The notes beneath the pieces are model-generated. The model was given only the letters and a program-made list of their open reading frames with translations, was not told the origin of the DNA and ran no database searches. From the NCBI GenBank assembly GCA_910589415.1, contig OU342630.1:64600186-64664185 (forward strand): DNA of 64,000 bases, given 5' to 3'. The DNA comes from Malachius bipustulatus. Taxonomy: Eukaryota > Arthropoda > Insecta > Coleoptera > Melyridae. Shown here in pieces: positions 33,057 through 44,674 of this stretch. The position numbers were made by a program, and so were the translations under genes. How positions within the stretch are numbered: position 1 is the first letter of the stretch; every line of letters starts with the position of its first letter.

Positions 33057-35399
33057 TTTATAATGTTTAATTGTGGTGCTATATCGAAAAATGTGTTAGG
33101 AGTTGGTAGAAATATTATTGTTTGTGTTGGATCTATTATTGAAATATATGATTAGTAGGTTTTATTTTAAAATGTATGTTTTTTTAACCGTGTTACATCG
33201 TTATAGAGTGTAAAGAGGCCGTATGATTTCTGGTTCATAAGTAGTTAGAGAGTGTTATTAGTGATTATTTTTGAATAATATTTAAGACAGCGGAGGGTGA
33301 TGTTTAAAAAATTCATTACACTGTGGCAGTTAAAAATGTCAGAATAAAACTAATCAATAAGGTACTTGGATAAAGACGCCTGAGTGAATTTTTTAACGAA
33401 AGGGAAATCATACGGCCCATTATGATTTTTATTTGCCCACAGTTGACTTTTTTCATGTGTAACTTTTCATCTGATCTGGTCTTATTAATCAATTTTAATA
33501 TTTTTATGCAAAGACAATCAGATAAAAATCATTTTATTTCATGTTTGCTGCGTTCGGTAATAACTTCCTGATTGAGCGAGCCGATTTGTGATCAATTTGT
33601 GAGCAGATGACGTTTAATTTTAGGGAGCAAATCATTGAAAAAGAAAGTACAGGCAAAGCGGGAATTCAACATTTTTAAAAGATAGAATAAGATATTTTGT
33701 AATTATTTTAGTGACACATTTCAGGTAATTTTTGTTAACATAAATGTTGATCATTGTAAAGTAACTATTGTTATAATAATATGTAAATTATTTACTGTTA
33801 ATAGTTTTCTTCCCACTTTTTCCCATCAGCAACTATATTCTTATTCTTGTCATCATAAATCGTCACCCTCAGTAACCAGTACACACTACATACTACACAA
33901 ACAACAATCAAGTAAAAGACAAAAGTGTATTATATAAAACAGTTCCTCTGTATAAAACAGAGGAAGAAAATCCATCAAATTTTAAATAAAATTGTACTTT
34001 TTTTTATAAATGGCATTTGACAATTAAACGACACAAGATATGATATAAAAATCAACAAACACCGAAACCATCGACAGAGCGGATTGAAGACGCAATAAGT
34101 CATCTAGATTCAATTAACGAACGTTAAAGATATTGCTGTGAGAAGTCAGATGTGAATTAACGAACTAAATTTGTCATAGAAAGGCAATAGATGTGATTAC
34201 CAAACGCAGCAGTTGTCTAATACCAATTTAATAAATTATGTGTGACTGATTGAGTGTAACAGGTAATTGTGGATCATACCTGAAAAAAATTAAAAGAATC
34301 AAGATTCATACTTTGGTATGTTATCATCTTTTTAAATTATTAAATAATATCGCTGAAGTTATTTTGTAATCTTTGCGAGTGTAATATTAGTGTGCTATAA
34401 ATCAATAATAATATTGTTACAGGTCTCAAGCTTTATTAATACCGAATTAAAGTCTTACAAAGTTCTATTATTCTCTAACACGACTGTAACTTATAACAAA
34501 AAATAATCTCCAAATCTAAGTAATCAGCTGTTTCTCTTATTTACACATATACACCACTCTTTCACTTCACTATCACTTATTGTCACTTTACTGTATGTCT
34601 TCCTTACTCTGTAATACTTCAGCTCTCATTCACAACCAAAATACAACTAACTCAGTCTTGCGTCGTTGTGTTTGTGTCTTCTTGTAGCCACCCTTGGTTC
34701 TTGGTTCCCGGATAGGGTATGCAAAAGTAAGGAGTCAAGAAATGCTTGCGTAATAATTAACCTTTCTTCCTTTGAGATTTTGAAATAAAATGGTATCACG
34801 ATTTTATCTTTTCAAACTGGATACCATTTCATTCCTTACAAATGAAATGTCTTATTAAGTAACCTAGAAAGTTTCCGTTATCTCGACCCTTGGTCTTAGT
34901 TGCCAACATTGCAACTCTTTTTCTTTTTTTTTGTGACAACTGCTTTGATATGGTAACACAAATACAAATAGGTACAACTTATAATCTCAATCTAAATAAT
35001 CAGCTGTCCTCCTGTCTCCACTTGGATATTACAGCTTTTGTCTATCCTTCACTGAGTCACAAATTCACTATATACCACCACTGGCTACTACTGTCTCTGT
35101 CTTCCTTACTCTGTATACTTCAGCTTTCACATCCAAGACACTACTGTCTTGTTTCCAGCCACGGTGGTTCCTATATAGTTCCCTGGCGCACCGTCGAAGC
35201 CTCTTATGTCAGTAGACACTTCTCTTACAATGCGGAGCCATTCTGGTATTTAATAGGACTCACATTGGCCGTCAATGTGTCATTCCTGGCATGTGACTGG
35301 GATTGTCGCGAAAGTTCCATCATAACAATTGAAGAAGTAAACAAACACATAAATGTATCTGGAATTGTTCTTGTTGCTTACCAATGAAATCGATGATCC
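33057..35399. other. Intergenic spacer between duplication units
   Basis: There is no convincing gene. GGCCGTATGATTTC (33211) and its complement (33405) form a short inverted pair. Two diverged direct repeats lie at about 34500-34680 and 34980-35140. They share AATCAGCTGT and GTCTTCCTTACTCTGTA and could be remnants of LTR-like sequence. The 165-codon frame at 34890-35387 shows no domain and crosses one of these repeats. Confidence 0.5.
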
Positions 35400-35789
35400 A
35401 GTGTCGAGTACCAGGTTTTAAAAACGTCTATATAGTAAGTAAAACGTTGTAGTTGGTGCTGTAATCTGCATTTTTGCAAGGTTGCAACTGAATTAGCGAT
35501 ATCCAGTGGCGTCGCTAATAACAGATCGGTAGGTCCATATCAGCCCACTATTATTATAATATGACACAATAAAAATATAATTTTGTAGGTACAAAAATAT
35601 ACAAAATTGTTGTAATAACTCTCTTATAAAATTAATAAAAAGAAGCGTAAATTAATTGCGCAAAAAGCTAAAAGTATACCTCACCTCTGTGTCATTAAGG
35701 GATTGATACATTTTCATAAAAATAATATATACGGCTCTTTTCTTGACCAAGAGCTACTCTACTTGGAGTTAGAGGAGCTACTTATTACT

Positions 35790-35998
35790 ACAAATAACAC
35801 TGTCAAATTTCAACAATATCAGCCAACTAATGAAAAAGTTATTGCAAAAAATTGATTTTCAACCCATAACTTTAAGGGGTAATAATATCTTTCCAGGGGT
35901 GTCTCGTAGGAATAAACGTTATTATAGATATTTTTTTTTTATTTTTACTTAATTTACTCAAATCGGGAAGATTGCCCACATATTGTGGGACACTCTGT
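35790..35998. repeat. Single arm of a foldback element
   Basis: The end GCCCACATATTGTGGGACAC, followed by TCTGTATA, and the preceding text match the right arm of the 37489-38681 hairpin (about 38470-38683). The other arm is absent, so this is a truncated or single-arm copy with about 80-90% similarity by eye. Confidence 0.65.
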
Positions 35999-36149
35999 AT
36001 ACAATATTAGAAGTAACGTGTTCCAAACAAATATACCTACTGCAGACGAGAAATTATGTCCTAGAAACAGATGTGACAGCAAATGGTTCAAATTTGAAAC
36101 ATTATTGGGAGTGATCAAGGAAGATACTACTTACTGACAGAAAAATATA

Positions 36150-37004
36150 CAGGGTGAGCCCCCTAAGATGGAAGGCTCGATTACACCTACACCATTAAAG
36201 ATCGATATCTTAATGAACCAAAAAGTGCTGTAAATGGGAGGGTAAAGAAAAATTATTTTCAGATACACAGGATGGCCCAATATCGCTGTACGCCATATAA
36301 CTTTGTTATTTTAAATAGGACACCCGTCTATTATTACATTTGCATATTGTTTGAGAAAAGTCAAAAGGAATGGTTTGTAAAGATGAAGTTTGTAACGAGT
36401 GATTTATAGGTTATAAACAAATAAAAATCGCGATTTTCCATTTTCAAAGTAGCTTATATTGAAAACGGCTCGAGGTATGGGAAAACGGCTTACATGTCCC
36501 TATTATCTTAATTTTTCATCCGGTGTCCTATATGGGATGGATGAAATTTTTATACAGAGTGGTATAAAAATTTGATTATTTTTATCACCCGGTATAAAAA
36601 TTTCAGCTACATGATAGGATACCAAATGAAAAATTAAGATACGAACATGTAAGCCGTTTTCCCCTATCTTGAGCTGTTTTTAAGATACGCTGCTATGAAA
36701 ATGAAAAATCGCGAATTTCATTTGTTTATAACTCATAAATTGCTTATACGAACTTCAACTTTACAAACCATTCTTTTTTACTTTTCTCAAATAATCTGAA
36801 GATGTAATAATATAAAGGTGTGTCCTATTTAAAATAACAAAGTTGTATATGGCGTACATGCAGCGATATTGGGCCATCCTGTGTATCCGAAAATAATTTT
36901 ACAAACTGCACTTTACCCTCCCATTTACAGCGCTTTGGTTCATTTCGATATCTTTAATGGTATAGGTGTAATCGAGCTTTCTATCTTAGGGGACTCGCAC
37001 CCTG
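36150..37004. mobile_element. CAGGGTG-ended foldback
   Basis: The ends CAGGGTGAGCCCCCTAAGAT (36150) and the complement (ending 37004) are flanked by TA. The arms of about 400 bp meet near 36570-36590 around TATCACCCGGTATAAAAATTT. They carry the shared module (GTTTATAACTCATAAA...AAGCCGTTTTC) twice in opposite orientation. It is non-coding. Confidence 0.8.
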
Positions 37005-37027
37005 TATAATATATATGACTACTTATA

Positions 37028-37440
37028 TTATTTGAAAATTAGGTAAAGGCAAGCGGTGTGTCGCAAATAAAAGGTATGATCCTTTTTTGTGAAACTCAAT
37101 ATATTTCGATCTTAATTTATATCTTCATCAGGAGAACTGTAATTATATATAAGAAATCAATATTTTTTCAAAAAATCTTAAGATAAATACTTACAACAAA
37201 TGATCAAAATAAAATTAGCATCTTTAAAATTCTAAAAATCTTCATAAGGTAATGTTAATAAAGTTCAAAAAATTTTTTAAGTATTTATCTTAAGATTTTT
37301 TGAAAAAATATTGATTTCTTATAATTACAGTTCTCCTGATGAAGATCTAAATTAAGATCGAAATATATTGAGTTTAACAAAAAAGGATCATACCTTTTAT
37401 TTGCGACACACCGCTTGCCTTTACCTAATTTTCAAATAAT
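37028..37440. mobile_element. 412-bp hairpin MITE
   Basis: TTATTTGAAAATTAGGTAAA (37028) pairs with its complement at the right end (to 37440), and nearly every base inward continues to pair (GGCAAGCGGTGTGTCGCAAA, then AGATAAATACTTA near the centre). It is non-coding. The ends differ from the CAGGGTG family, so it is a separate family. Confidence 0.75.
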
Positions 37441-37488
37441 TAAAAATAACGGTGGTTTACTACATTCATAATTTAATGACTACTTATA

Positions 37489-38681
37489 CAGGGTGTCCCA
37501 TAACATGTGGGCAATCTCCCGGATTTGGGTATATTTCGTAAAAATAAATGAAAAAATAGCTATAAAATTAATTCCTCAGAGACACCCCTACAAAGATATT
37601 AGCTGTTGAAGTTGAGGGTTGAAAATCAATTTTTTGCAATAACTTTTTTATTTCTTGACCGATTTTGATAATTTTTGGTGTTATTTTGTATTATTTTAGA
37701 CTGTTTAGAATAGTGTTTCATAATCTTTGGTAGCACATACATAGACCTCGGGATGGCATAACCCCCTCATTCACTTGAAAGAAAACAATTAAAATAATAA
37801 TTTTACAATTTTTTAAGGTTAATTTTCCTTTTCTTTGATATTTTTTACATAAAAAATGTATCCTATTTTATTTCGATAGAGCGAACCGTTATCGAGATAA
37901 ACGTCCTTCTAATAGGTGATGCGTCGCAGGAACTTTTCAAATTTCAAGTAAATTTTAACAAGATGGCTGACCTATGACAGTAAATTGAGCAGGAAACAAA
38001 ACAATAACTTAATTAAATACACGTCAGTGTCAAAAGATTTCATTTCATGCAGATTCAATTCTAACTGATTTTCTGCGTATTCAGCGTTTTTGTAACTCAT
38101 TTTAAAATCAGTTAGAATCTGCATGAAATGAAATCTTTGACACTGACGTGTATTTAATTAAGTTATTGTTTTGTTTCCTGCTCAATTTACTGTCATAGGT
38201 CAGCCATCTTGTTAAAATTTACTTGAAATTTGAAAAGTTCCTGCGACGCATCACCTATTAGAAGGACGTTTATCTCGATAACGGTTCGCTCTATCGAAAT
38301 AAAATAGGATACATTTTTTATGTAAAAAATATCAAAGAAAAGGAAAATTAACCTTAAAAAATTGTAAAATTATTATTTTAATTGTTTTCTTTCAAGTGAA
38401 TGAGGGGGTTATGCCATCCCGAGGTCTATGTATGTGCTACCAAAGATTATGAAACACTATTCTAAACAGTCCAAAATAATACAAAATAACACCAAAAATT
38501 ATCAAAATCGGTCAAGAAATAAAAAAGTTATTGCAAAAAATTGATTTTCAACCCTCAACTTCAACAGCTAATATCTTTGTAGGGGTGTCTCTGAGGAATT
38601 AATTTTATAGCTATTTTTTCATTTATTTTTACGAAATATACCCAAATCCGGGAGATTGCCCACATGTTATGGGACACCCTG
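37489..38681. mobile_element. 1.2 kb near-perfect hairpin, CAGGGTG-ended
   Basis: The ends CAGGGTGTCCCATAACATGT (37489) and the complement (ending 38681) are flanked by TA. The arms are about 580 bp each, almost identical by eye, with a loop of only about 30 nt near 38073-38103. The strong arm identity suggests recent origin or arm-to-arm correction. It is non-coding. Confidence 0.85.
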
Positions 38682-38685
38682 TATA

Positions 38686-39579
38686 CAGAGGATGTCCCAG
38701 CTTATTCGAAGCGGTCTCTGTAGGCCAAACGATAGATTTTTTCCAAAAAATTTTTGCACATTCAAGTACAGGATCACAATGGTCAAAATTTAAAATTATT
38801 TTGGGGTATACACTATACAGAGTGTCCCATATGACAGTGGCATATCAAAGTTATGTTTTTTTAAATGAAATGCTCCTAATATAGGTTATTGCATTTTTAG
38901 ATTGTCTGAAAAGAGAAAATAAGATTGGCTTTTACAGTTGGTGTTTAAATTCAGAAGTTTTTGAGTTATAAACAAGTGAAAATCGTCATTTTTCAAGTTC
39001 AAGGCCCTGTACAACGAAAACGGTTCAAGATAGAGAAAAACGGCTTACATGTCTCCATTTTAACTTTTCATGTACTATCCTATGATGTGGATGAAATGTT
39101 TATACAGGGTGATAAAAAATTTGAAAAATTCTGAGATTTTTCCACGCGTCGCCAAATAAAAAAATCAAAGAAAGTACAAATGTTTCTATACCATAGGATA
39201 GTACATGAAAAGTTAAAATAGGGACATGCTAAGCCGTTTTTCTCTATCTTTAGCCGTTTTAGTTGTACAGGGCCTTGAACTTGAAAAATGACGATTTTCA
39301 CTTGTTTATAACTCAAAAACTTCTGAATTTAAACACCAACTGTAAAAGCCAATTTTATTTTCTCTTCTCAGACAATCTAAAAATGCAATAACATAGGAGC
39401 ATTCCATTTAAAAAAACATAACTTGGATATGCCACTTGGATATATGGGACACTCTGTATACTCCAAAATAATTTTAAATTATGGCGATTGTGATTCTGTA
39501 CTTGAATTTTCAAAAAATTTTTTGAAAAAGTCCATCGTTTGGCCTACAGAGACCGCTTCGAATAAGCTGGGACATCCTG
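38686..39579. mobile_element. Foldback abutting the previous one, with a second foldback inside
   Basis: The outer ends CAGAGGATGTCCCAGCTTAT (38686) and the complement (ending 39579) are TA-flanked. Four bases (TATA) separate its left end from the right end of the 37489-38681 element. Inside, 38818-39456 is a second TA-flanked foldback (CAGAGTGTCCCATATG...ATATGGGACACTCTG) whose arms carry the shared TTATAAACAAGTGAAAATCG module and pair around 39070-39190. It is non-coding. Confidence 0.8.
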
Positions 39580-40940
39580 TATATAAGATAAATAGTTTCA
39601 TGTTTTTAAGTACGTTTGGCAATATTATTGCTTGAATCTGAGAATGGAACTATCACAAACACCCATAACCTACACGTTTACACTTGTCAGTGTGGCGTCA
39701 AATTGATGATACGGGTTGATCGTTTTCATAATCGATAATCAACTTAATCCGAGTCGAGTTGGAATAGGAATATTATAAAGAGCTTGTGACAGCTAGGTAC
39801 ATATACCTACGACAAGGCAGTAAAAATAAGATGAAACCGTGATTTAGTCATTTTAGTACATTTTTGGTAAGTTATTACCCTTATTTATTGCCTTTCGTTT
39901 TTCTTGCATGACTCTCACACCCACACATTGCACAATTTACCGTTTTTACCTTCAGACACGTCAAACGAATTAAAATAATTACTGCAATAAATACAATAAA
40001 TAAACATCGAAATAATAGTATTAATTCACATTATTCCTACTGCTGTCCTATATGTAGCTGTCACAAGCCTGACGTCATAAGCTGCGCAGTGACATCCCAC
40101 AATTTTCTGGTATACCTACCTTTGTTGATTGTAAAATTTCAAAACATTTAAAACAAATGTGGCCTTCATTTCGCCTTCACAAAGATGTCGAGTTTCTAAA
40201 AAATGTCAAGTTAAAAATGTTTTTTCATTGTAACCCAATGTAGAAATTTCCCGCAAGTCAATGTTTCAAATTTCACTCTACTGAGAGAAAGAATTCTCTC
40301 ATTTTTATTGGAATAGATTTTTCTAATCACATCTCGATACGCCCACGATACACATATACACACCGTATGCCGATTGCTGTTACTATTTATTTTTGGTTAT
40401 TTATTGCGCAATGACGTCATGTGGTTTTATTTTGACTTAAAGTATTAATCGCGGCGAGGTTGTTCATAAAATAAATGTCAAATTATATTGCTTCGATCCT
40501 TTTTGCCTGTTTTTCTTTGTGCTAGATTATTATAGGAAAATCTTTAATTTTTTTCCGAAAAAAATAAAATGAAATTTTTACAAATTTTTTAATGTTATTG
40601 ATTTTTGATTTTCATGATTTTTTTTTGTACCAAACGACAAAAAAAACAATATGGCGTCTATAAGAAATACAAAAGTTGACAATGAAAACTCTGGGATTTA
40701 GAGTTGTCCTTGAAAATTTTTTAAACATTAAATAAATGGATATCTGTTGCCGACCTATACAAGTTTACAAATAATTATTAATTTATTCCTGACAATAAAA
40801 AAGATATGAGGTATCTCATGATGTAGTCTTAGAACCACATGACGTCACAAGACCGGAACGCAGCCTGCGCGTCATCGTCTATCGGCATACCGTGTCGTGT
40901 ACAAATGTATAAATGTGTATCGTGGATACGCCACTGTTTT

Positions 40941-40956
40941 GGTTTCGGGGAAACCC
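40941..40956 (+). promoter_or_regulatory. Conserved GGTTTCGGGGAAACCC dyad, copy 2
   Basis: All 16 bases are identical to 8573-8588 upstream of copy 1, with the same 41-nt distance to the TATA-like box. The flanking 110 bp are also conserved. Confidence 0.4.
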
Positions 40957-40997
40957 AGATTTGGAGAAATTCTGGCATGTCAATTGTCTTTCATCGT

Positions 40998-41005
40998 TAT
41001 AAATA
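40998..41005 (+). promoter_or_regulatory. TATA-like box, copy 2
   Basis: TATAAATA lies within CATCG..TCACGG, identical to copy 1 (8630-8637). It is a candidate core promoter for ZNFX1-like copy 2. Confidence 0.35.
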
Positions 41006-41323
41006 TCACGGTCATGGACTACGGATGTTTAATTATAACAAAGGAATTGGACAGCGTCAGAATAACGAAAGAAAACAATAAAAACCAAAGTGGATCTGCG
41101 GACATTGGGCAGTGCTGGTGCTGAGGTGCTGGTCAGGGAGCTAATAGCTAATAAAAAAGATAAGTAGGTACCTACCGAGCTGACAGGATAGCCAGAAGCC
41201 ACAAACAACTAATTTGATAGTAAGTAATCGGGTTTTATCTAAAGTTTTTTATTGTTTATTACCGTCTGATTGTTTTTATAATTATTAGGGTGTGGTTATA
41301 TGTACGCAGGCTCGCGTTACCAG

Positions 41324-44300
41324 GTAAGTTGTTGCAAATTATTTCGGGTTCATGTATACCTATACCTATGCATGTGCAATATGCAAATGTGTGAGGAATG
41401 TTATCTATAAGTTTGAAGCTTATACTTTGGTTGTGTTGTAATTTAGGTATACGCTATTTTTATGTATACAATATTAATATTATGTTGTTTCATAGTTACC
41501 CATCAAATTTCTGTGCCTAGTAACCAAGGTGAAATTTGAGTTTAAATTTTCAGGTGAGTTTAATTTCAATACGAAAGGTTCTCTAAAGTTGCACAATTTT
41601 CTTCTATTGGTGTCTGAATCTGCTGGTATTTCGCCGAGATAATTTTCAGTTTTCGACCCCGAGGATAGTGCCCGTTTTGAGATTTCGTTCCACTTTTTAT
41701 CCGACCCTGACCACATTTTATCCTACCTTGATACTACTGCCCATTGGAGATTTCCATATCTCTATTATTCTGATTATAAGGTACCTACCTATTAGTGCAG
41801 TAGTACTTATATATGTAGGTAATAGAGCAAGAGAGCCCGCAACTGCCAGACCTTCGTTATTTTATAAAAGCTGATAGATTATGAAGTTTGGATCATCATG
41901 GCTTTGGCAGGTAACAGCTGAAGAAGGTGTATAAAATCACTCCTCAAGATCTTTGAAGTATAAATTTTAATTTTGGTCATTATTTACATCTGGGTGTCCT
42001 ACAGTTTCACTATGGCACTTATATAGGGGTGCAGGACGTACATAAATAGTAATACCAGGAAGAACCATGCTTTGCAAATGCATGGAGTAAAGGTGCTGTA
42101 TCGCGACGGTTTTACTCCTATGCTGGCCTCCCTCCACTGTCTCTGCTCCGACACGTTCTCAGCGTTGCCATATGCAAGCCCTTCTCCTACGTTCTGCAGA
42201 CAATCCTGTCCACTTCCGCACGAGACCGTAATAGTAGCTACCGGTTCCGTCAGGTCTTTGGTCAGGGTAGGTTTTTTTTCATTTTACGAACATTTGAAGG
42301 AAAAAAACCTACCCTGACCAAAGACCTGACTTACTGCAGCAAATAAGTGTTTTAATATTATTTGTAACCAAAAATGACACTTTAAGGCCGTAGGAGAACG
42401 GAGACACGGATTTCATGTGGCAACGCTGAGAGCCTGTCGGCTTGGACCAAGCAGAGAAAGTGGATGGGAGCTAGCGTAGGGGTAAAACTGTCATGATAGA
42501 GCACCTTTACAAATGTATGGTTAGCATTTAAAAAAAATTGATATTATTAATAGGAAGTTTTTGAGGGTTGGGATCGGATTGTCACCTATTGATCATGATC
42601 TTACTCTTACTCCTGTTTATAGACAGTTTGCTATTGCGACGATTGAGTCGGCTAGGGACAGAGTCGACATTATTCTGGCTTTTAAGATTCTGAGTGGTAC
42701 TTATTATTGGATCACCAATGCTTCTGGGTTCATTTAGATTTTATGAACCAGTCATCAATTTAAGGATGAATAGATATACTTTCTTATTGAACTGGTGCTC
42801 CTCTACTTTGACTGGCCTAACCGACTTTAATGGAAATGTGACATTTTTGATGGATAGCTCGTGTTGTTAAGAGGAGAAAAGTCACTTTACTTTTTGCCGT
42901 ATGACGCACTGTTTCCAAGATACTTTACAATGTATGAAACCGTACAAGGTAAAATATAAAAAGTAATGATAATGAGTAGGTACTTCCAGAAATGATAATT
43001 GAACAATGCGCCATAGGGCAAAAAAGTAGGGGGACCTTTCTCCTCTAGAATGCACGAGGTATCTATCAAAAATGTCACATTTCCATTAAATAAGTCAGTA
43101 GCATATAAATAATTTATAAAAAAGGTAACTTCATACCCTGATCTTTGCCAGTGGATTAAAATTTTTTGTTTGGAGTATCAAATCATGTACTTCAATTAGT
43201 ACAAAAACTGTCAAAAATTTCGAGTAATTCTGATCAGCCAGTTTGTAGAAATACTCAAAAAATATTAAATTTTTCTAAGAACTTTAACACCTCCAATATC
43301 GAAAACTGAAACTCCAACAACCCATGTCTACAGGAAATTTTTCACGTATTATTGCATTTCGTACATGCCCTTTTAGTTAAAAAAAAATTTGTCTTTATAC
43401 TTCGAAGATTTTGAGGAGTGATTTTATACACCTTCTTCAGCTGTTACCTGCCAAAACCACGAAAATCCAAACTTCATAGTCATAGTCGCTGCATCGTTCC
43501 TACCTGTGTTAGTTGGGGACATGCGCACAGATACTTTCAGGTTTTATAAAATAATAAAGCTCTGTCAGTCACAGGCTTCTTAGTCTACAGTATAAGGGCT
43601 TTTGCTGTGCTTCATAATAAGAAAGAACACAGCAATAAGAGGTAAACAATAAGGTATAAACATCATTGTCTAAAAATGAGTGTGTTTTTTATGAATTATC
43701 AGAGCAATTGTGAATACTTTAGCCATTTTCTTCATTATGAATAATGTACCTAATATTCCATCCTTTCATGTATAGAAAGGGCGTGTATCCTGAACCTGAT
43801 GAATACAACCTGCAACGATTCAAAGCCAACATGAATCAACATCGCCGCTCATGCACGGCTCCCAGAGCGTCATAGGGATGTCCCTGCAGTGCATATGCAT
43901 TTCACTTTGAATTTCACTACTTTTTGACGCAAAACGGATTTGTCAAATGTCAAAATGATGTTGCAGTTAATGTCAACTTCAAAAGTTTTACGAGCATGGG
44001 GGGGGGTCATATGAGACCTCATTTTTTAACGTATTTCAATTATTCGCATAAAAATTATGTTAGTCTTAAATTTTTACTCCCCTAACTCCAGTTAGGAAAA
44101 ATATTAATTCCAACTTTCATGTAGTATGTGTAGTGTGTTTCTGACTGATATGACATGCTGATGACTCCATAACAAGTACAAAACTGTACCGTCCATGTCT
44201 TTAGTTTCACCCCTATGCAGCATTTTACCTTCATTTCCTTTCCTCCCATCCTGGATACGCGACAAGTACTGCAGAATCAAAACAAATCAAATACCGAACT

Positions 44301-44664
44301 CTCAAGGATAGATTTATTTTTGTTCCTGTCGGAGAGGAAGCTTCAGGACTATGGGTTACAGCAGCTTTGAGTTTTCTGACATCATCTGGTCAGAAAATTA
44401 TTACCAGGGTTAAGGACGAATCCTCTATGATACGTTTTCTTTTTCAAAGGATGAGCATTGCTCTACAAAGCAGCAACACCGCTTTAATGTTGGAAACACT
44501 TCCACCTGGGAAGGAGTTTTCCGAAATTTTTCATGTGATTCCTTTACAATATTTTTACAATGTTTTATGTTTCATGTTCATACCTGTTCTTATGTCTTTA
44601 ACTCAATAAAAAACCAAACTAATAAATTATTAAAATATTTAACATTTAATTTCTGCTTTCCTAG
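41324..44664 (+). other. Probable 5' UTR intron of ZNFX1-like copy 2
   Basis: The conserved donor CAG|GTAAGTTGTTGC is at 41323/41324 and the acceptor TTTCCTAG at 44664. The interior is filled by an old foldback (41829-43580) and two smaller inverted repeats inside it. It then shows the 43600-44660 segment shared with copy 1, including the block GATGACTCCATAACAAGTAC. No gene was seen. Confidence 0.4.
41829..43580. mobile_element. Old 1.75 kb foldback with nested inverted repeats
   Basis: The arm ATGAAGTTTGGATCATCATG...GGCAGGTAACAGCTGAAGAA (41881-41960) pairs with 43385-43480. Matches extend outward to TTATTTTATAAAA-type ends near 41850 and 43550. A second inverted repeat (about 42070-42515; AAAGGTGCTGTATCGCGACG against 42480-42510) is nested inside. 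It has its own central palindrome CTACCCTGACCAAAGACCTG (about 42270-42335), and a half copy of that palindrome is at about 10030 in unit 1. A third, 42822-43098, pairs GGAAATGTGACATTTTTGAT with its complement. All are non-coding. Confidence 0.65.
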
Positions 44665-44674
44665 AATCTTTGAA

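Larger units (their letters stand above)
6720..33150 (+). repeat. Segmental duplication unit 1 (ZNFX1-like copy 1 with upstream region)
   Basis: Blocks of this unit recur in the same order and orientation in 35400-64000. Matching blocks are: 6720-7000 with 35400-35650; 7200-7480 with 39880-40110; 7540-8260 with 40330-40890; 8555-8670 with 40925-41040; 9000-9240 with 41220-41440; 9870-9960 with 41610-41700; 10530-10610 with 44130-44215; 11240-11795 with 44280-44861; then all coding exons. Non-coding parts differ by transposon insertions private to each unit. The left boundary is approximate. Confidence 0.85.

Noticed and set aside
34890..35387. 165-codon frame between the duplication units
   Set aside because: It overlaps a diverged non-coding direct repeat and shows no domain.
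42072..42317. 81-codon frame
   Set aside because: It lies within an inverted repeat (about 42070-42515) and its Cys/Pro/Ser content has no family match.
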